DNA of 64,000 bases from Polaribacter dokdonensis (GTDB lineage Bacteria > Bacteroidota > Bacteroidia > Flavobacteriales > Flavobacteriaceae), in the NCBI RefSeq assembly GCF_024362345.1, contig NZ_CP101505.1:1819501-1883500 (forward strand). The letters are read 5' to 3'. A program made the position numbers and the translations under genes. The stretch's first letter is position 1. Every line of letters begins with the position of its first letter. Below the pieces are notes generated by a model. That model did no database searches. It was not told where the DNA came from and saw only the letters and a list, made by a program, of their open reading frames with translations. Below, in pieces: positions 35,885 through 45,280 of this stretch.

Positions 35885-37690
35885 TTATTTTTTAATTATT
35901 TCTGCAGCTTTTCTTTCTAGCTCTGCTTGAAATTCTTCCATTACAGGCTTTACTGTACTTTCTGGTATATCTGAAACTTTTATATACATTAAACCATCTA
36001 CAGCATTATTAAATTTAGGGTCTACATTAAATGCCACTAATCTTGCATTTTGTTTCACGTATTTTTTAATCAAAACAGGAATTCTTAATGCACCTGGTTC
36101 AATTTCATCAATAATTTTATCAAACTTTTGCATATCTGCTTTTGAAGCATCAAATACAAAGTCTTTATCATCACCCTTTAATTTAACTTTATATTCTTTT
36201 TTAGGGTAAATGTACTGAGCAATATATGGATCATAATAATGAGACTTCATAAACTCAATCATTAACGATTTTGAAAAATCGGAAAACTGATTGCTAATAG
36301 AAACACCACCCATTAAATATTTATACTCTGGATAACGTAAAGTAACATGCACAATACCTTTCCATAACAAGAACAAAGGCATTGGTTTTTGTTGATATTC
36401 ATCAATAATAAAAGCTCTACCCATTTCTATGGTATTCTCCATCATTTGATGTAATTCTGGCTCAATTCTAAATAGTGTTTGAATATAAAAACCATTAATA
36501 CCATGTTTCTTATAAATCTCTTTTCCAAGCCCCATTCTGTAAGCACCTGCTAAACATTTAGCTTGATTGTCCCACAAAATTAAATGGTAGTAATACTTGT
36601 CATACTTGTCTAAGTCTAAAGCTTTGTTAGTACCTTCACCTACACCTCTAAAAGTAATTTCTCTTAACCTACCTATTTCGTGTAAAACATTTGGAATTTC
36701 TTTAGCATTGGCAAAGAAAACTTCGTAATTTTTACTTTCTAACAGTCTGCAATCTGTATCTCTTAAATTATTAATTTCTTTTATAAAAGAATCTTTATTT
36801 TTTTGTGCAGCAATTTTTTTAGCTGGCTTTTTAATTTTTATAGATTCAGTAGATATCAGTTTGTTTGCTTTCTCAAAAGGATTAGCCAACATGTAAGTTT
36901 TCTTTCTAATAAACTCATAAAAAGAAGGTATGTCTTTATATTCATTTTGATCTGCAACTGAAATCGGTTTCCCTATTCTAACCTTAATAATTTTACCATC
37001 TTGAGATATAACTTCTGATGGTAATTTAGCCGTTCTTAAGGTATCTGAAATTTTAGACAGAAAATAAAATAATCCACTATTCTTTGCATGAAAATAAATA
37101 GGAATAACTGGTACTTGCGCTTTTTTAATTAAACGAACTGCTCCTTCTTCCCAAGGTTTATCTACCTTTAATTTACCATCTTTATAAGTAGAAACTTCAC
37201 CTGCAGGAAAAATCCCTAAAGGTTTACCTTCTTTTAAATGCGAAAGTGCACTTTTTATACCTGCAACACTAGACTTGGCATCCTTTCTATTTTCAAAAGG
37301 ATTTACAGGCATTATGTATGGTTTTAATGGCTCTATTCTATGCAATAAAAAATTAGCGATAATTTTATAATCGGCTCTTTTTTCTATTAATAGTTTTAAT
37401 AACAAAACACCATCTATACCTCCCAAAGGATGATTAGATACTGTTATAAAAGCACCATCTTTAGGTATTCTTTTTAAATCTTCTTCTGGAATTTGAAATT
37501 CAATATTACAATCGTCTAAAACACCATTTAAAAAAGCTAAATCGGTTTTGTCCTTGTTCTTTTTGTAAATTTTATTGATTGCAGATATTCGTAAAACTTT
37601 AATAAGTAACCATCCAATAAAAGTTCCTAAAACTCCAAGTTTTTGTAAACCAATTACTTGTGCAATTTCTTTAGATGTTACTAATGGCAT
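35885..37690 (-). CDS. olsF: Bifunctional acyltransferase, OlsF-type ornithine lipid synthase
   Basis: A 601-residue fusion. The N-terminal half is a PlsC-like acyltransferase: SNHPLGGIDGVLL with His87, FPAGEVSTY, and VPVIPIYFHAKNSGLF. The C-terminal half, from about residue 310, is a GNAT/hemolysin-like N-acyltransferase of the OlsB kind (LREITFRGVGEGTN, YRMGLGKEI, MGRAFI). Such fusions, OlsF in Serratia and Flavobacterium, make ornithine lipid: the C-terminal part N-acylates ornithine and the N-terminal part adds the second chain. His-to-Asp spacing is five residues rather than the usual four. Confidence 0.82.
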   Translation of the reverse strand: MPLVTSKEIAQVIGLQKLGVLGTFIGWLLIKVLRISAINKIYKKNKDKTDLAFLNGVLDDCNIEFQIPEEDLKRIPKDGAFITVSNHPLGGIDGVLLLKLLIEKRADYKIIANFLLHRIEPLKPYIMPVNPFENRKDAKSSVAGIKSALSHLKEGKPLGIFPAGEVSTYKDGKLKVDKPWEEGAVRLIKKAQVPVIPIYFHAKNSGLFYFLSKISDTLRTAKLPSEVISQDGKIIKVRIGKPISVADQNEYKDIPSFYEFIRKKTYMLANPFEKANKLISTESIKIKKPAKKIAAQKNKDSFIKEINNLRDTDCRLLESKNYEVFFANAKEIPNVLHEIGRLREITFRGVGEGTNKALDLDKYDKYYYHLILWDNQAKCLAGAYRMGLGKEIYKKHGINGFYIQTLFRIEPELHQMMENTIEMGRAFIIDEYQQKPMPLFLLWKGIVHVTLRYPEYKYLMGGVSISNQFSDFSKSLMIEFMKSHYYDPYIAQYIYPKKEYKVKLKGDDKDFVFDASKADMQKFDKIIDEIEPGALRIPVLIKKYVKQNARLVAFNVDPKFNNAVDGLMYIKVSDIPESTVKPVMEEFQAELERKAAEIIKK

Positions 37691-37713
37691 AATTATAAGT
37701 TAGTACTAAAGAA

Positions 37714-37721
37714 CAAACATA
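37714..37721 (-). promoter_or_regulatory. TAnnTTTG core for olsF
   Basis: Minus-strand TATGTTTG, predicted start near 37707, leader about 17 bases to ATG 37690. No clear TTG at the usual distance. Confidence 0.45.
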
Positions 37722-37748
37722 GTAAAAAAATCGAAATCGAAATTTTAT

Positions 37749-39002
37749 TTAATTAGGTTTTATTACAATTTGTGAAGTTTCTTTGTTTACTTGTGTTAAT
37801 AATGATTCTCCTTTGTTTTCGATCAATTCAATTGCTGAATCATCAAAATGACGAATGGTATATAAGTCTACATTTTTCTGAACATCAATTTTAAATTGAT
37901 TGTTTAATTCGTTATGAAACTCATCAAACTTATTGAATTTATTATCAATACAAACAGAAAAGCTGATGGCTGAATTCTGAATTAAGTTTACTTTTAATTG
38001 ATAATCGTGTAATTTCTGAAAAATAAAACTGATGTTATTCTCTACCATAAATGAAAAGTCTAATGCAGATATAGACACCAAAATCTGATTTTTCTTAACA
38101 ATATAACAAGGTATATAAGGTTCTAACATGGTTCCTTTAGATACTGTTGTTCCTTTTTCTTTAGGATTCACAAAAGAACGCACTAAAAGCGGAATTTCTT
38201 TCCTCTCTATAGGTTGTAATGTTTTTGGGTGAATTACAGATGCACCATAAAATGCCATTTCTATTGCTTCTTCGTAAGAAATTTGTTCTAGTAATGTAGT
38301 ATCAGAAAACACTCTTGGATCTGCATTTAAAACTCCTGGTACATCTTTCCAAATTGTAACGCTTTCTGCACTTAAACAGTACGCAAAAATACCTGCAGTA
38401 TAATCTGAACCTTCTCTACCTAAGGTAGTTGTGTTTTCTGTATCATTAGCTGCAATGAAACCTTGAGTAATGTTTATTTTAGAGGTATCTACTTTTTTGT
38501 TGATTAACTCTTCTGTTAAGTCCCAATCTACTTTTGCATCTCTATAATTAGAATCTGTTTTTATGTAGTTTCTAACATCAAACCAAACATTTTCTTGACC
38601 AATTTTAGCTAAATATCCACTTACAATTCTAGTTGATAACAATTCACCAAAACAAATAATTTGATCATACACATAATTGAATCTTTGAGAGGTGTTTCTA
38701 GCCAAAAACCAACCTAATTCACCAAACAAAACATCTACTTCTTTATAAACCTCATCTGTTTTATCGAACAAAGAACTCATAATATCTTTATGAAATTCTT
38801 CTATATAATTAAGTTTGTTAGGTAAATCTTCTTTTTTATGATAATAAGAATCTATTACATCTTCGAAAGCGTTTGTCATTTTACCCATAGCAGAAACCAC
38901 TACTAAAGTATCTATAGCTCCCTCATTTTTAATAATAGAAGCAACATTTTTTACACTTTCTGCATCTTTTACAGAGGCACCACCAAATTTAAAAATCTTC
39001 AT
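37749..39002 (-). CDS. lysC: Aspartate kinase (monofunctional)
   Basis: A 417-residue enzyme making aspartyl-phosphate, first step to lysine, threonine and methionine. The kinase domain shows KFGGASVKD at the start, VVSAMGKMTNAF, GREGSDYTAG and WKDVPGVLNADPR. The C-terminal third has ACT-like regulatory strands (ILVSISALDFSFM, LYTIRHFDDS). There is no homoserine dehydrogenase fusion. It follows the GNAT gene by four bases and shares its promoter. Confidence 0.95.
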   Translation of the reverse strand: MKIFKFGGASVKDAESVKNVASIIKNEGAIDTLVVVSAMGKMTNAFEDVIDSYYHKKEDLPNKLNYIEEFHKDIMSSLFDKTDEVYKEVDVLFGELGWFLARNTSQRFNYVYDQIICFGELLSTRIVSGYLAKIGQENVWFDVRNYIKTDSNYRDAKVDWDLTEELINKKVDTSKINITQGFIAANDTENTTTLGREGSDYTAGIFAYCLSAESVTIWKDVPGVLNADPRVFSDTTLLEQISYEEAIEMAFYGASVIHPKTLQPIERKEIPLLVRSFVNPKEKGTTVSKGTMLEPYIPCYIVKKNQILVSISALDFSFMVENNISFIFQKLHDYQLKVNLIQNSAISFSVCIDNKFNKFDEFHNELNNQFKIDVQKNVDLYTIRHFDDSAIELIENKGESLLTQVNKETSQIVIKPN

Positions 39003-39006
39003 CTAA

Positions 39007-39486
39007 CTAGTTGTTTTGTATAAATTTTGATAAGTTTTCTTTATTCATTTGTACTACAGACCAATCTTTTAAATAAGTAGCTCCTGTACTTTTGTAAAAC
39101 TCAATAGCATTTGTATTCCAATCTATTACCTCCCAAGCAACTCTATTAAAGTCATTTTCATAAGCATAGTTTAAAACAGCTGTATATAATGCTTTACCTG
39201 CACCAATTTTTTGTCTGCTTTTGGTAACAATTAAATCTTCTAAATGAATAGTTTTACCTTTCCAAGTAGAATATCTTTCATAGAAAAGGGCTATACCAAT
39301 AATTGTTTCATTTTCTTCGGCTACAAAAATTTTGAATCTTGGGTTATCTGAAAAGCCATCATTTATTAAATCATCTACAGTAATATCTACTGCATCTGGT
39401 TCCTTTTCAAAAATAGCCAATTCCATAATTAAATTATGCACAGCTTGCATATCTTCTTCTAAACCTCTTCTAATGATAAAACTCAT
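39007..39486 (-). CDS. GNAT family N-acetyltransferase
   Basis: A 159-residue single-domain acetyltransferase. The acetyl-CoA loop is visible as KSRQKIGAGKALY near residue 90, preceded by the beta4 strand IHLEDLIVT and followed by VIDWNTNAIEFYKSTGA. This subtype resembles spermidine/thialysine acetyltransferases, so a diamine or amino acid substrate is plausible. It is the first gene of a two-gene unit with lysC. Confidence 0.88.
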   Translation of the reverse strand: MSFIIRRGLEEDMQAVHNLIMELAIFEKEPDAVDITVDDLINDGFSDNPRFKIFVAEENETIIGIALFYERYSTWKGKTIHLEDLIVTKSRQKIGAGKALYTAVLNYAYENDFNRVAWEVIDWNTNAIEFYKSTGATYLKDWSVVQMNKENLSKFIQNN

Positions 39487-39502
39487 ATTTTCAAAATTTT
39501 GT

Positions 39503-39510
39503 CAAAGATA
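39503..39510 (-). promoter_or_regulatory. TAnnTTTG core for GNAT-lysC
   Basis: Minus-strand TATCTTTG, predicted start near 39496, leader about ten bases to ATG 39486. Confidence 0.5.
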
Positions 39511-39682
39511 AATCATTTTATAATCGTTAAAAATATTTGTAAAATTTTGACAATAAGCTACAATCTGTGTAATTTTTTATCTAATTCTTAATTCATTGTC
39601 ATTCAAAAAAATAAAAATCTAAAACGTTGTAGTAACTCAAAAAAGTTTAGATATTTGTTAAAAATCAACCATTAACTATCTC

Positions 39683-40693
39683 ATGACAGTAAAAAAACAA
39701 ACTCTTGGTGAATTCATTATTGAAAATCAGCATGCTTTTAAATACAGTTCTGGTGAATTAAGTAGCCTTTTAAATTCTATTAGATTAGCTGCAAAAGTGG
39801 TAAATCATGAAGTAAATAAAGCTGGTTTAGTAGATATTATTGGTGCTTTTGGAGACACAAATATTCAAGGTGAAGATCAGCAAAAATTAGATGTTTATGC
39901 TAATGATAAATTTATACAAACTCTAACTAGAAGAAATATTGTTTGTGGAATTGCAAGTGAAGAAGAAGATAGTTTTATATCAATTAATAGTATTGATGAA
40001 AATCACCAGAACAAATATGTAGTTTTAATAGATCCTTTAGATGGTTCATCTAACATAGACGTAAACGTTTCTGTAGGAACTATTTTTTCTATTTACAGAA
40101 GAGTTACACCAACAGGAACGCCTGTACAATTAGAAGATTTCTTACAAAAAGGTAGTGAGCAAGTTGCAGCAGGTTATGTAGTTTATGGTACTTCTACTAT
40201 GTTGGTTTACACAACAGGAGATGGTGTTAATGGCTTTACCTTAAACCCTGCAATTGGTTCTTTTTACTTATCTCACCCAAATATGCAGTTTCCTGAAGAT
40301 GGAAGCATTTATTCTGTAAATGAAGGAAATTACATGGATTTTCCTTTAGGAGTAAAAAAATACATAAAATATTGTCAAGAAGAAGAAGGAGATAGACCTT
40401 ATACAAGTAGGTATATTGGTTCTTTGGTTTCTGACTTTCATAGAAATATGATTAAAGGAGGTATTTATATGTACCCAAAAGGTTCTAGAAACCCGAATGG
40501 AAAATTGCGTTTACTTTACGAATGTAATCCTATGGCTTTTTTAGCTGAACAAGCTAATGGTTATGCATCTGATGGTTACACAAGAACTATGGATGTAGAA
40601 CCTACAGAATTACACCAAAGAGTGCCATTTGTTTGTGGAAGTAAAAATATGGTAACTGAATTAGAAGAATTTATGCAAAAATATGGTGAATAG
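39683..40693 (+). CDS. fbp: Class 1 fructose-1,6-bisphosphatase
   Basis: A 336-residue gluconeogenic phosphatase converting fructose-1,6-bisphosphate to fructose-6-phosphate. It shows the metal-binding ASEEED, the signature [16 protein letters not shown], the [15 protein letters not shown] substrate loop (shown here shortened as [13 protein letters not shown]) and [15 protein letters not shown]. Length is typical. The 196-bp gap upstream holds the promoters of this gene and the divergent GNAT gene. Confidence 0.96.
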   Translation: MTVKKQTLGEFIIENQHAFKYSSGELSSLLNSIRLAAKVVNHEVNKAGLVDIIGAFGDTNIQGEDQQKLDVYANDKFIQTLTRRNIVCGIASEEEDSFISINSIDENHQNKYVVLIDPLDGSSNIDVNVSVGTIFSIYRRVTPTGTPVQLEDFLQKGSEQVAAGYVVYGTSTMLVYTTGDGVNGFTLNPAIGSFYLSHPNMQFPEDGSIYSVNEGNYMDFPLGVKKYIKYCQEEEGDRPYTSRYIGSLVSDFHRNMIKGGIYMYPKGSRNPNGKLRLLYECNPMAFLAEQANGYASDGYTRTMDVEPTELHQRVPFVCGSKNMVTELEEFMQKYGE

Positions 40694-40734
40694 CCACAAT
40701 CTATGTTGCTATAAGTTAACAAATTATTAAAGAC

Positions 40735-40765
40735 TTGGTATTGGTACTATTAAATGTTAAATTTG
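40735..40765 (+). promoter_or_regulatory. Promoter of the superoxide dismutase gene
   Basis: TTG at 40735-40737, 20 bases, TAAATTTG at 40758-40765; predicted start near 40772, leader about 31 bases to ATG 40804. A second TTG at 40741-40743 would give a 14-base spacer. Confidence 0.6.
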
Positions 40766-40803
40766 TTACTCACTAATTATAATAAACTTTAAAATATAAA
40801 ATT

Positions 40804-41412
40804 ATGGCTTTTGAATTACCAGAATTAGGATATGCACATGATGCACTAGAACCACATATTGATGCTAAAACTATGGAAATACACCATGGAAAACATCATA
40901 ATGGATATACAACAAAATTAAACAACGCAATTGAAGGTACTGACTTAGAAGGAAAATCTATAGAGGATATCTTAGCTAATTTAGACATGAATAATAACGC
41001 TGTTAGAAATAATGGAGGTGGTTTTTACAATCACTCTTTATTCTGGACAGTATTAAACCCAGAAGATAGAGGTTATTTATCTGGAGAATTAAAAGATGCT
41101 ATTGAAGCAGAATTTGGTTCTAAAGAAGCTTTTATCGATGCTTTTTCTAAAGCTGCAGCAACACAATTTGGTTCAGGCTGGGCTTGGTTATGTGTGCATA
41201 AAGGTGGTAAAGTAGAAGTTTGCTCTACACCAAACCAAGATAACCCATTAATGCCAGGTGTAACTTGTGGAGGAACTCCAATTTTAGGATTAGACGTTTG
41301 GGAACATGCTTACTACTTAAATTACCAAAACAGAAGACCAGATTATATTGATGCTTTCTTTAAAGTAATTAACTGGAATGAAGTTGAAAGAAGATATGCA
41401 GAAGCAAAATAA
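40804..41412 (+). CDS. sod: Superoxide dismutase, Fe/Mn type
   Basis: A 202-residue cytoplasmic enzyme without signal peptide. Metal ligands follow the family pattern: His27 in [10 protein letters not shown], the His in FYNHSLFW, and the Asp and His in [28 protein letters not shown] is typical. Iron versus manganese cannot be settled by eye. It has its own promoter and a terminator after it, so it is likely monocistronic. Confidence 0.96.
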   Translation: MAFELPELGYAHDALEPHIDAKTMEIHHGKHHNGYTTKLNNAIEGTDLEGKSIEDILANLDMNNNAVRNNGGGFYNHSLFWTVLNPEDRGYLSGELKDAIEAEFGSKEAFIDAFSKAAATQFGSGWAWLCVHKGGKVEVCSTPNQDNPLMPGVTCGGTPILGLDVWEHAYYLNYQNRRPDYIDAFFKVINWNEVERRYAEAK

Positions 41413-41466
41413 GTAACTATGTCACTATTATTAAGTCAAGGCTGATTTAATAAGTATATAAAAAAG

Positions 41467-41495
41467 AAAAGCATCCAATTATCTTGGATGCTTTT
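41467..41495. terminator. Terminator between sod and the PurF-like gene
   Basis: Stem 41467-41478 pairs with 41484-41495 around a 5-base loop; core GCATCCAA pairs with TTGGATGC, T-tract on the right and A-tract on the left. Serves both convergent genes. Confidence 0.85.
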
Positions 41496-41519
41496 TTATT
41501 TTACTCTCGTTTTTACAAA

Positions 41520-43418
41520 CTAGTAAGCTCTTTTGTCATTTCCTTCATAAAAATTGATGAATGCTTGATTCACAACTCTCATACCTCCAGGAGTTGGATA
41601 ATCACCTGTAAAATACCAATCTCCTAAATTATCTGGGCAGGCTTTATGCAAACCTTCTATAGTTTGATAAATTACCTCAACCTCAGCTTTAATATCTTCC
41701 GTTTTTAGCATCTCTGCAATTTTAGACGAAATTTCTTCTGGTGTAAAAGGGCTGTAAATATCTTTTACATAATTTACAATATCTGCATCTTCATTATTCT
41801 GCTGAGCTTTACTTTTTTGATAAACCTCATCTACAATATGATATTGATTGGTTTGTTCTAATAACTCAATAGCTGCTTTAAATGCAATAAATGCATCAAT
41901 TCTAGCCATATCTATACCATAACAATCTGGATATCTAATTTGTGGAGCAGAAGAAACCACTACAATTTTCTTAGGATTTAATCTGTCTAAAATTTTAATG
42001 ATACTTTTCTTTAACGTTGTTCCACGAACAATACTATCATCTATAATTACTAAATTATCTGTAGGTTTTACAACACCATAAGTTATATCGTAAACATGTT
42101 CTACTAAATCATCTCTAGAATTATCATCTGCAATAAATGTTCTCAATTTTGCATCTTTAATTGCAATTTTTTCAAAACGAGGTCTTTCAGATAAGATTTC
42201 AGTTACTTTTTGGGCAGATAACTTTGTACCTCCAGCTAAGATTTTAGCTGTCTTTTGCTGATTCAATAAATCTTCAGCAGCTTCTGTCATTCCATAAAAA
42301 GACGTTTCTGCTGTATTTGGTATGTATGAAAAAACAGAATTAGAAACATCAGAATTAATAGACTTTAAAACTTGTGGAAAAACATATTTTCCTAAGTTCT
42401 TACGTTCTTCATAAATGCTGGCATCACTTCCTCTAGAAAAATAAATACGCTCAAAAGAACAAGATTTCTTTTCTCTTGGCTCGTTTACTTTTTTAATAGA
42501 AACTTTACCATTCTTTTTAATGATTAAAGCATGACCTCTTTCTAGTTCTTGCACTTTATCAATCTCCACATTAAACACAGTTTGTATTACTGGTCTTTCT
42601 GAAGCAACTACAACAACCTCATCATCTTCATAGAAAAAAGTTGGTCTAATTCCATTTGGGTCTCTTAATACAAATGCATCTCCATGACCAACCAAACCAG
42701 CCATAGCATAGCCTCCATCCCAATTTTTAGAAGAGCGTTTTAATACTTTCTTTAAGCTTAAATTTTCTTCTATAAATGGTGATGCATCTTTTTTATTAAA
42801 ACCTTGTTTTTTGGCTTTTTGATATAGTTTACCTACTTCATCTTCTAAGAAGTGTCCAATTTTTTCCATTACAGTTACAGTATCTGTAAACTCTTTTGGA
42901 TGCTGCCCTAACTCAATTAACTCATCTAACATTTGGTTAGAGTTTGTCATGTTAAAATTACCTGCAACAATTAGATTTTTATGTTTCCAATTGCTTTGAC
43001 GCAAAAATGGATGAACACTTTCTATAGAGTTTTTACCAAAGGTTCCATAACGTACATGACCTAAAAATAAATTACCTACATAAGGTATATTTTCTTCTTG
43101 CCAAGCAACATCATCTTTCTTGTCTGGGTTTTCCCCTAAAACACCATTTATTCTATCGTTAATCTGCGCAAAAATATCTTGAATAGGTTGTGGTTTATTA
43201 GATCTAACTCTACTAATATATCTAGTTCCTGGCTCAATGTTAAATTTTACACTTGCAAAACCAGCACCATCTTGACCACGATTGTGTTGCTTTTCCATTA
43301 ATAAATACATTTTATTAATTCCGTAAAAAGCAGAACCGTATTTGTCTTTATAAAATTGTAATGGCTTCTTTAATCTAACCAAGGCAATTCCACATTCGTG
43401 TTTAATTGCGTCGCTCAT
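41520..43418 (-). CDS. PurF-like class II glutamine amidotransferase / phosphoribosyltransferase
   Basis: A 632-residue protein. The N-terminal Ntn-hydrolase domain begins with MSDAIKHE then CGIALV; Cys9 after Glu8 resembles a cleavable propeptide as in Bacillus PurF. NRGQDGAGF and the GHVRYGTFG loop follow. The phosphoribosyltransferase domain has the PRPP loop VIIDDSIVRGTTLKK and SSAPQIRYPDCYGIDM. It should make phosphoribosylamine for purine synthesis. It is about 130 residues longer than common PurF, with a long insertion and an extended C-terminus (LGDWYFTGDYPTPGG), so it may be a distinct paralogue. Confidence 0.85.
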   Translation of the reverse strand: MSDAIKHECGIALVRLKKPLQFYKDKYGSAFYGINKMYLLMEKQHNRGQDGAGFASVKFNIEPGTRYISRVRSNKPQPIQDIFAQINDRINGVLGENPDKKDDVAWQEENIPYVGNLFLGHVRYGTFGKNSIESVHPFLRQSNWKHKNLIVAGNFNMTNSNQMLDELIELGQHPKEFTDTVTVMEKIGHFLEDEVGKLYQKAKKQGFNKKDASPFIEENLSLKKVLKRSSKNWDGGYAMAGLVGHGDAFVLRDPNGIRPTFFYEDDEVVVVASERPVIQTVFNVEIDKVQELERGHALIIKKNGKVSIKKVNEPREKKSCSFERIYFSRGSDASIYEERKNLGKYVFPQVLKSINSDVSNSVFSYIPNTAETSFYGMTEAAEDLLNQQKTAKILAGGTKLSAQKVTEILSERPRFEKIAIKDAKLRTFIADDNSRDDLVEHVYDITYGVVKPTDNLVIIDDSIVRGTTLKKSIIKILDRLNPKKIVVVSSAPQIRYPDCYGIDMARIDAFIAFKAAIELLEQTNQYHIVDEVYQKSKAQQNNEDADIVNYVKDIYSPFTPEEISSKIAEMLKTEDIKAEVEVIYQTIEGLHKACPDNLGDWYFTGDYPTPGGMRVVNQAFINFYEGNDKRAY

Positions 43419-43449
43419 TTATTTTAGTATTTATTGTTTTTACTACAAA

Positions 43450-43477
43450 AAAATCCGCGTTTTTAGACGCGGATTTT
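43450..43477 (-). terminator. Terminator downstream of the PfkB gene
   Basis: An 11-bp stem, 43450-43460 with 43467-43477, core ATCCGCGT with ACGCGGAT, 6-base loop. On the minus strand it is followed by seven T, just after the PfkB stop at 43482. Confidence 0.88.
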
Positions 43478-43481
43478 CATG

Positions 43482-44408
43482 CTATGATAATTCTATATCA
43501 AATTGTGTTAATTCTTTAAACGCTTGCAAGCGATTTTTTACTTCTTCTTTAATAAGCTCTTGCATTCGTTCTGTACCAAATTTCTCTACACAGAATGATG
43601 CTAAATTGGAACCATAAATAATGGCGTTTTTCATGTTTTCAAAAGAAATATCTTCTGTTTTTGCTAAATATCCACAAAAACCTCCTGCAAATGTATCTCC
43701 TGCTCCTGTTGGATCAAAAACTTCTGCTAATGGTAAAGCTGGTGCAAAAAACATTTTTCCTTCATTAAATAACAAAGCTCCATGCTCCCCTTTCTTAATC
43801 ACCACATATTTAGGACCCATTGTATGAATCTTTTTAGCTGCATTTACTAATGAATATTCTCCAGAAAGTTGGCGAGCTTCTTCATCATTAATTGTGACTA
43901 CATCTACTCTTTTAAGTACATTATGCAAATCGTTCAAAGCAATATCCATCCAAAAGTTCATAGTATCTAAAACTACTAATTTTGGTCTTTCATTCATTTG
44001 ATCTAAAACAGACGCTTGAGTTAATGGGTGTAAATTACCCAACATTACAATACCTGCATCTTTAAAATTTTCTGGCACAACTGGCTGAAAATTTTCTAAA
44101 ACATTTAACTCTGTAATTAGAGTATCTCTAGAATTCATATCATTATGATATTTACCACTCCAGAAAAACGTTTTACCTTCTTTAATTATTTCAATACCAT
44201 CTGTGTTAATACCTTTGGTATTCATCATCTCTAAATAACTCTCAGGAAAATCTCCTCCAACAACAGAAACAACTCCTGTTTTAACACCAAACTGACTTGC
44301 TGCTAAACCTACAAAAGTTCCTGAACCTCCAAGAATTTTATCGGTTTTACCAAATGGAGTTTCTATTGCATCAAAAGCTACTGTACCAACTGCTAATAAT
44401 TTGCTCAT
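43482..44408 (-). CDS. PfkB family carbohydrate/nucleoside kinase
   Basis: A 308-residue ribokinase-fold enzyme. The ATP-binding and catalytic signature is DPTGAGDTFAGGFCGYL near residue 230, with the catalytic Asp in GAGD. GGSGTFVGLAASQFG near residue 28 is the sugar-binding side. Members of this subgroup include adenosine kinase-like and fructokinase-like enzymes; I cannot set the substrate. It has its own promoter and terminator and is divergent from sufE. Confidence 0.9.
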   Translation of the reverse strand: MSKLLAVGTVAFDAIETPFGKTDKILGGSGTFVGLAASQFGVKTGVVSVVGGDFPESYLEMMNTKGINTDGIEIIKEGKTFFWSGKYHNDMNSRDTLITELNVLENFQPVVPENFKDAGIVMLGNLHPLTQASVLDQMNERPKLVVLDTMNFWMDIALNDLHNVLKRVDVVTINDEEARQLSGEYSLVNAAKKIHTMGPKYVVIKKGEHGALLFNEGKMFFAPALPLAEVFDPTGAGDTFAGGFCGYLAKTEDISFENMKNAIIYGSNLASFCVEKFGTERMQELIKEEVKNRLQAFKELTQFDIELS

Positions 44409-44433
44409 TTCTTAAATATAATCAGTAATTTTG
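44401..44433 (+). promoter_or_regulatory. sufE promoter
   Basis: TTG 44401-44403 (inside the PfkB start region), 22 bases, TAATTTTG 44426-44433. Predicted start near 44440, leader about 43 bases to ATG 44483. It faces the PfkB promoter, so the two transcripts overlap at their 5' ends. Confidence 0.55.
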
Positions 44434-44434
44434 C

Positions 44435-44445
44435 ACAACTTGTGT
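44435..44445. promoter_or_regulatory. Small palindrome between divergent promoters
   Basis: CACAA-C-TTGTG at 44435-44445, a 5-1-5 dyad, with outer TTGC and GCAA also roughly symmetric. It lies at the predicted sufE start site and just beyond the PfkB one. A small regulator could control both genes from here. Confidence 0.3.
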
Positions 44446-44464
44446 ATGCAAGATTATTAAGATG

Positions 44465-44493
44465 CAAAAATAAGTTTTAAAAATGACTATCAA
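44465..44493 (-). promoter_or_regulatory. PfkB gene promoter
   Basis: Minus-strand TTG (44491-44493), 18 bases, TATTTTTG (44465-44472). Predicted start near 44458, leader about 50 bases to ATG 44408. Its TTG sits within the first codons of sufE. Confidence 0.55.
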
Positions 44494-44908
44494 AGAAATA
44501 CAAGAAGAAATTATTGACGAGTTTTCGATGTTTGATGATTGGATGGAACGTTATGAATACATCATTGAATTAGGGAAATCTTTACCAATGATTGACGATA
44601 AATTTAAATTAGATGAGAACCTAATTAAAGGTTGCCAGTCTAAAGTTTGGTTGTATTCTGAATTAGATGATAAGAATGTAAAATTTACTGCAGATAGTGA
44701 TGCTATTTTAACAAAAGGTATAGTAGCACTTTTATTAAGAGTATATTCTGGGCAAAAACCAGAAGATATTTTGGTAGCAGAAACACATTTTATAGATGAA
44801 ATTGGTTTAAAAGAACACTTATCACCTACAAGAGCAAATGGTTTGGTTTCTATGTTAAAACAAATAAAAATGTATGCAATTGCCCAACAAGCAAAATTGC
44901 AGAATTAA
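44483..44908 (+). CDS. sufE: SufE family sulfur acceptor
   Basis: A 141-residue protein that takes persulfide sulfur from the SufS cysteine desulfurase for Fe-S cluster assembly. The acceptor is Cys51 in LIKGCQSKVWLY; the LGLKEHLSPTRANGL-like C-terminus (here IGLKEHLSPTRANGL) is typical. The gene is followed 11 bp later by a SufT/DUF59 protein, a usual Bacteroidota arrangement, though SufB, C, D and S themselves are not in this window. Confidence 0.95.
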   Translation: MTIKEIQEEIIDEFSMFDDWMERYEYIIELGKSLPMIDDKFKLDENLIKGCQSKVWLYSELDDKNVKFTADSDAILTKGIVALLLRVYSGQKPEDILVAETHFIDEIGLKEHLSPTRANGLVSMLKQIKMYAIAQQAKLQN

Positions 44909-44919
44909 GACTATTACAG

Positions 44920-45240
44920 ATGACAGATAAAGAATTAGAAGAAATAGGAGACAAAATAATTAGGGTTTTAAAAACTATTTATGATCCAGAAATTCCTGTT
45001 GATATTTACGAACTTGGTTTAATTTACGATGTTTTTGTTTCTGATGAAAACAATGCTAAAATTTTAATGACACTTACATCTCCAAACTGCCCAGTTGCAG
45101 AAAGTTTGCCTGTAGAAATAGAAGATAAAGTAAAGTCTTTAAAAGAATTAAATAACTGTGAAGTAGAGATTACTTTTGATCCTACTTGGACTCAAGAAAT
45201 GATGAGTGAAGAAGCAAAATTAGAGTTAGGTATGCTTTAA
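44920..45240 (+). CDS. SufT-like (MIP18/DUF59) Fe-S assembly protein
   Basis: A 106-residue DUF59-domain protein. The conserved blocks YDPEIPVDIYELGLIYDV and LTSPNCPVAESLP are present, with the single conserved Cys and the preceding Asp-Pro-Glu, and the end FDPTWTQEMMSEEAKLELG. It helps maturation of Fe-S proteins. It lies 11 bp after sufE and 40 bp before the DUF2480 gene, in one likely operon. Confidence 0.92.
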   Translation: MTDKELEEIGDKIIRVLKTIYDPEIPVDIYELGLIYDVFVSDENNAKILMTLTSPNCPVAESLPVEIEDKVKSLKELNNCEVEITFDPTWTQEMMSEEAKLELGML

Positions 45241-45280
45241 TTTGTATGAATAACTAGTCTAATCTCTAAAGTGTAAGAAA

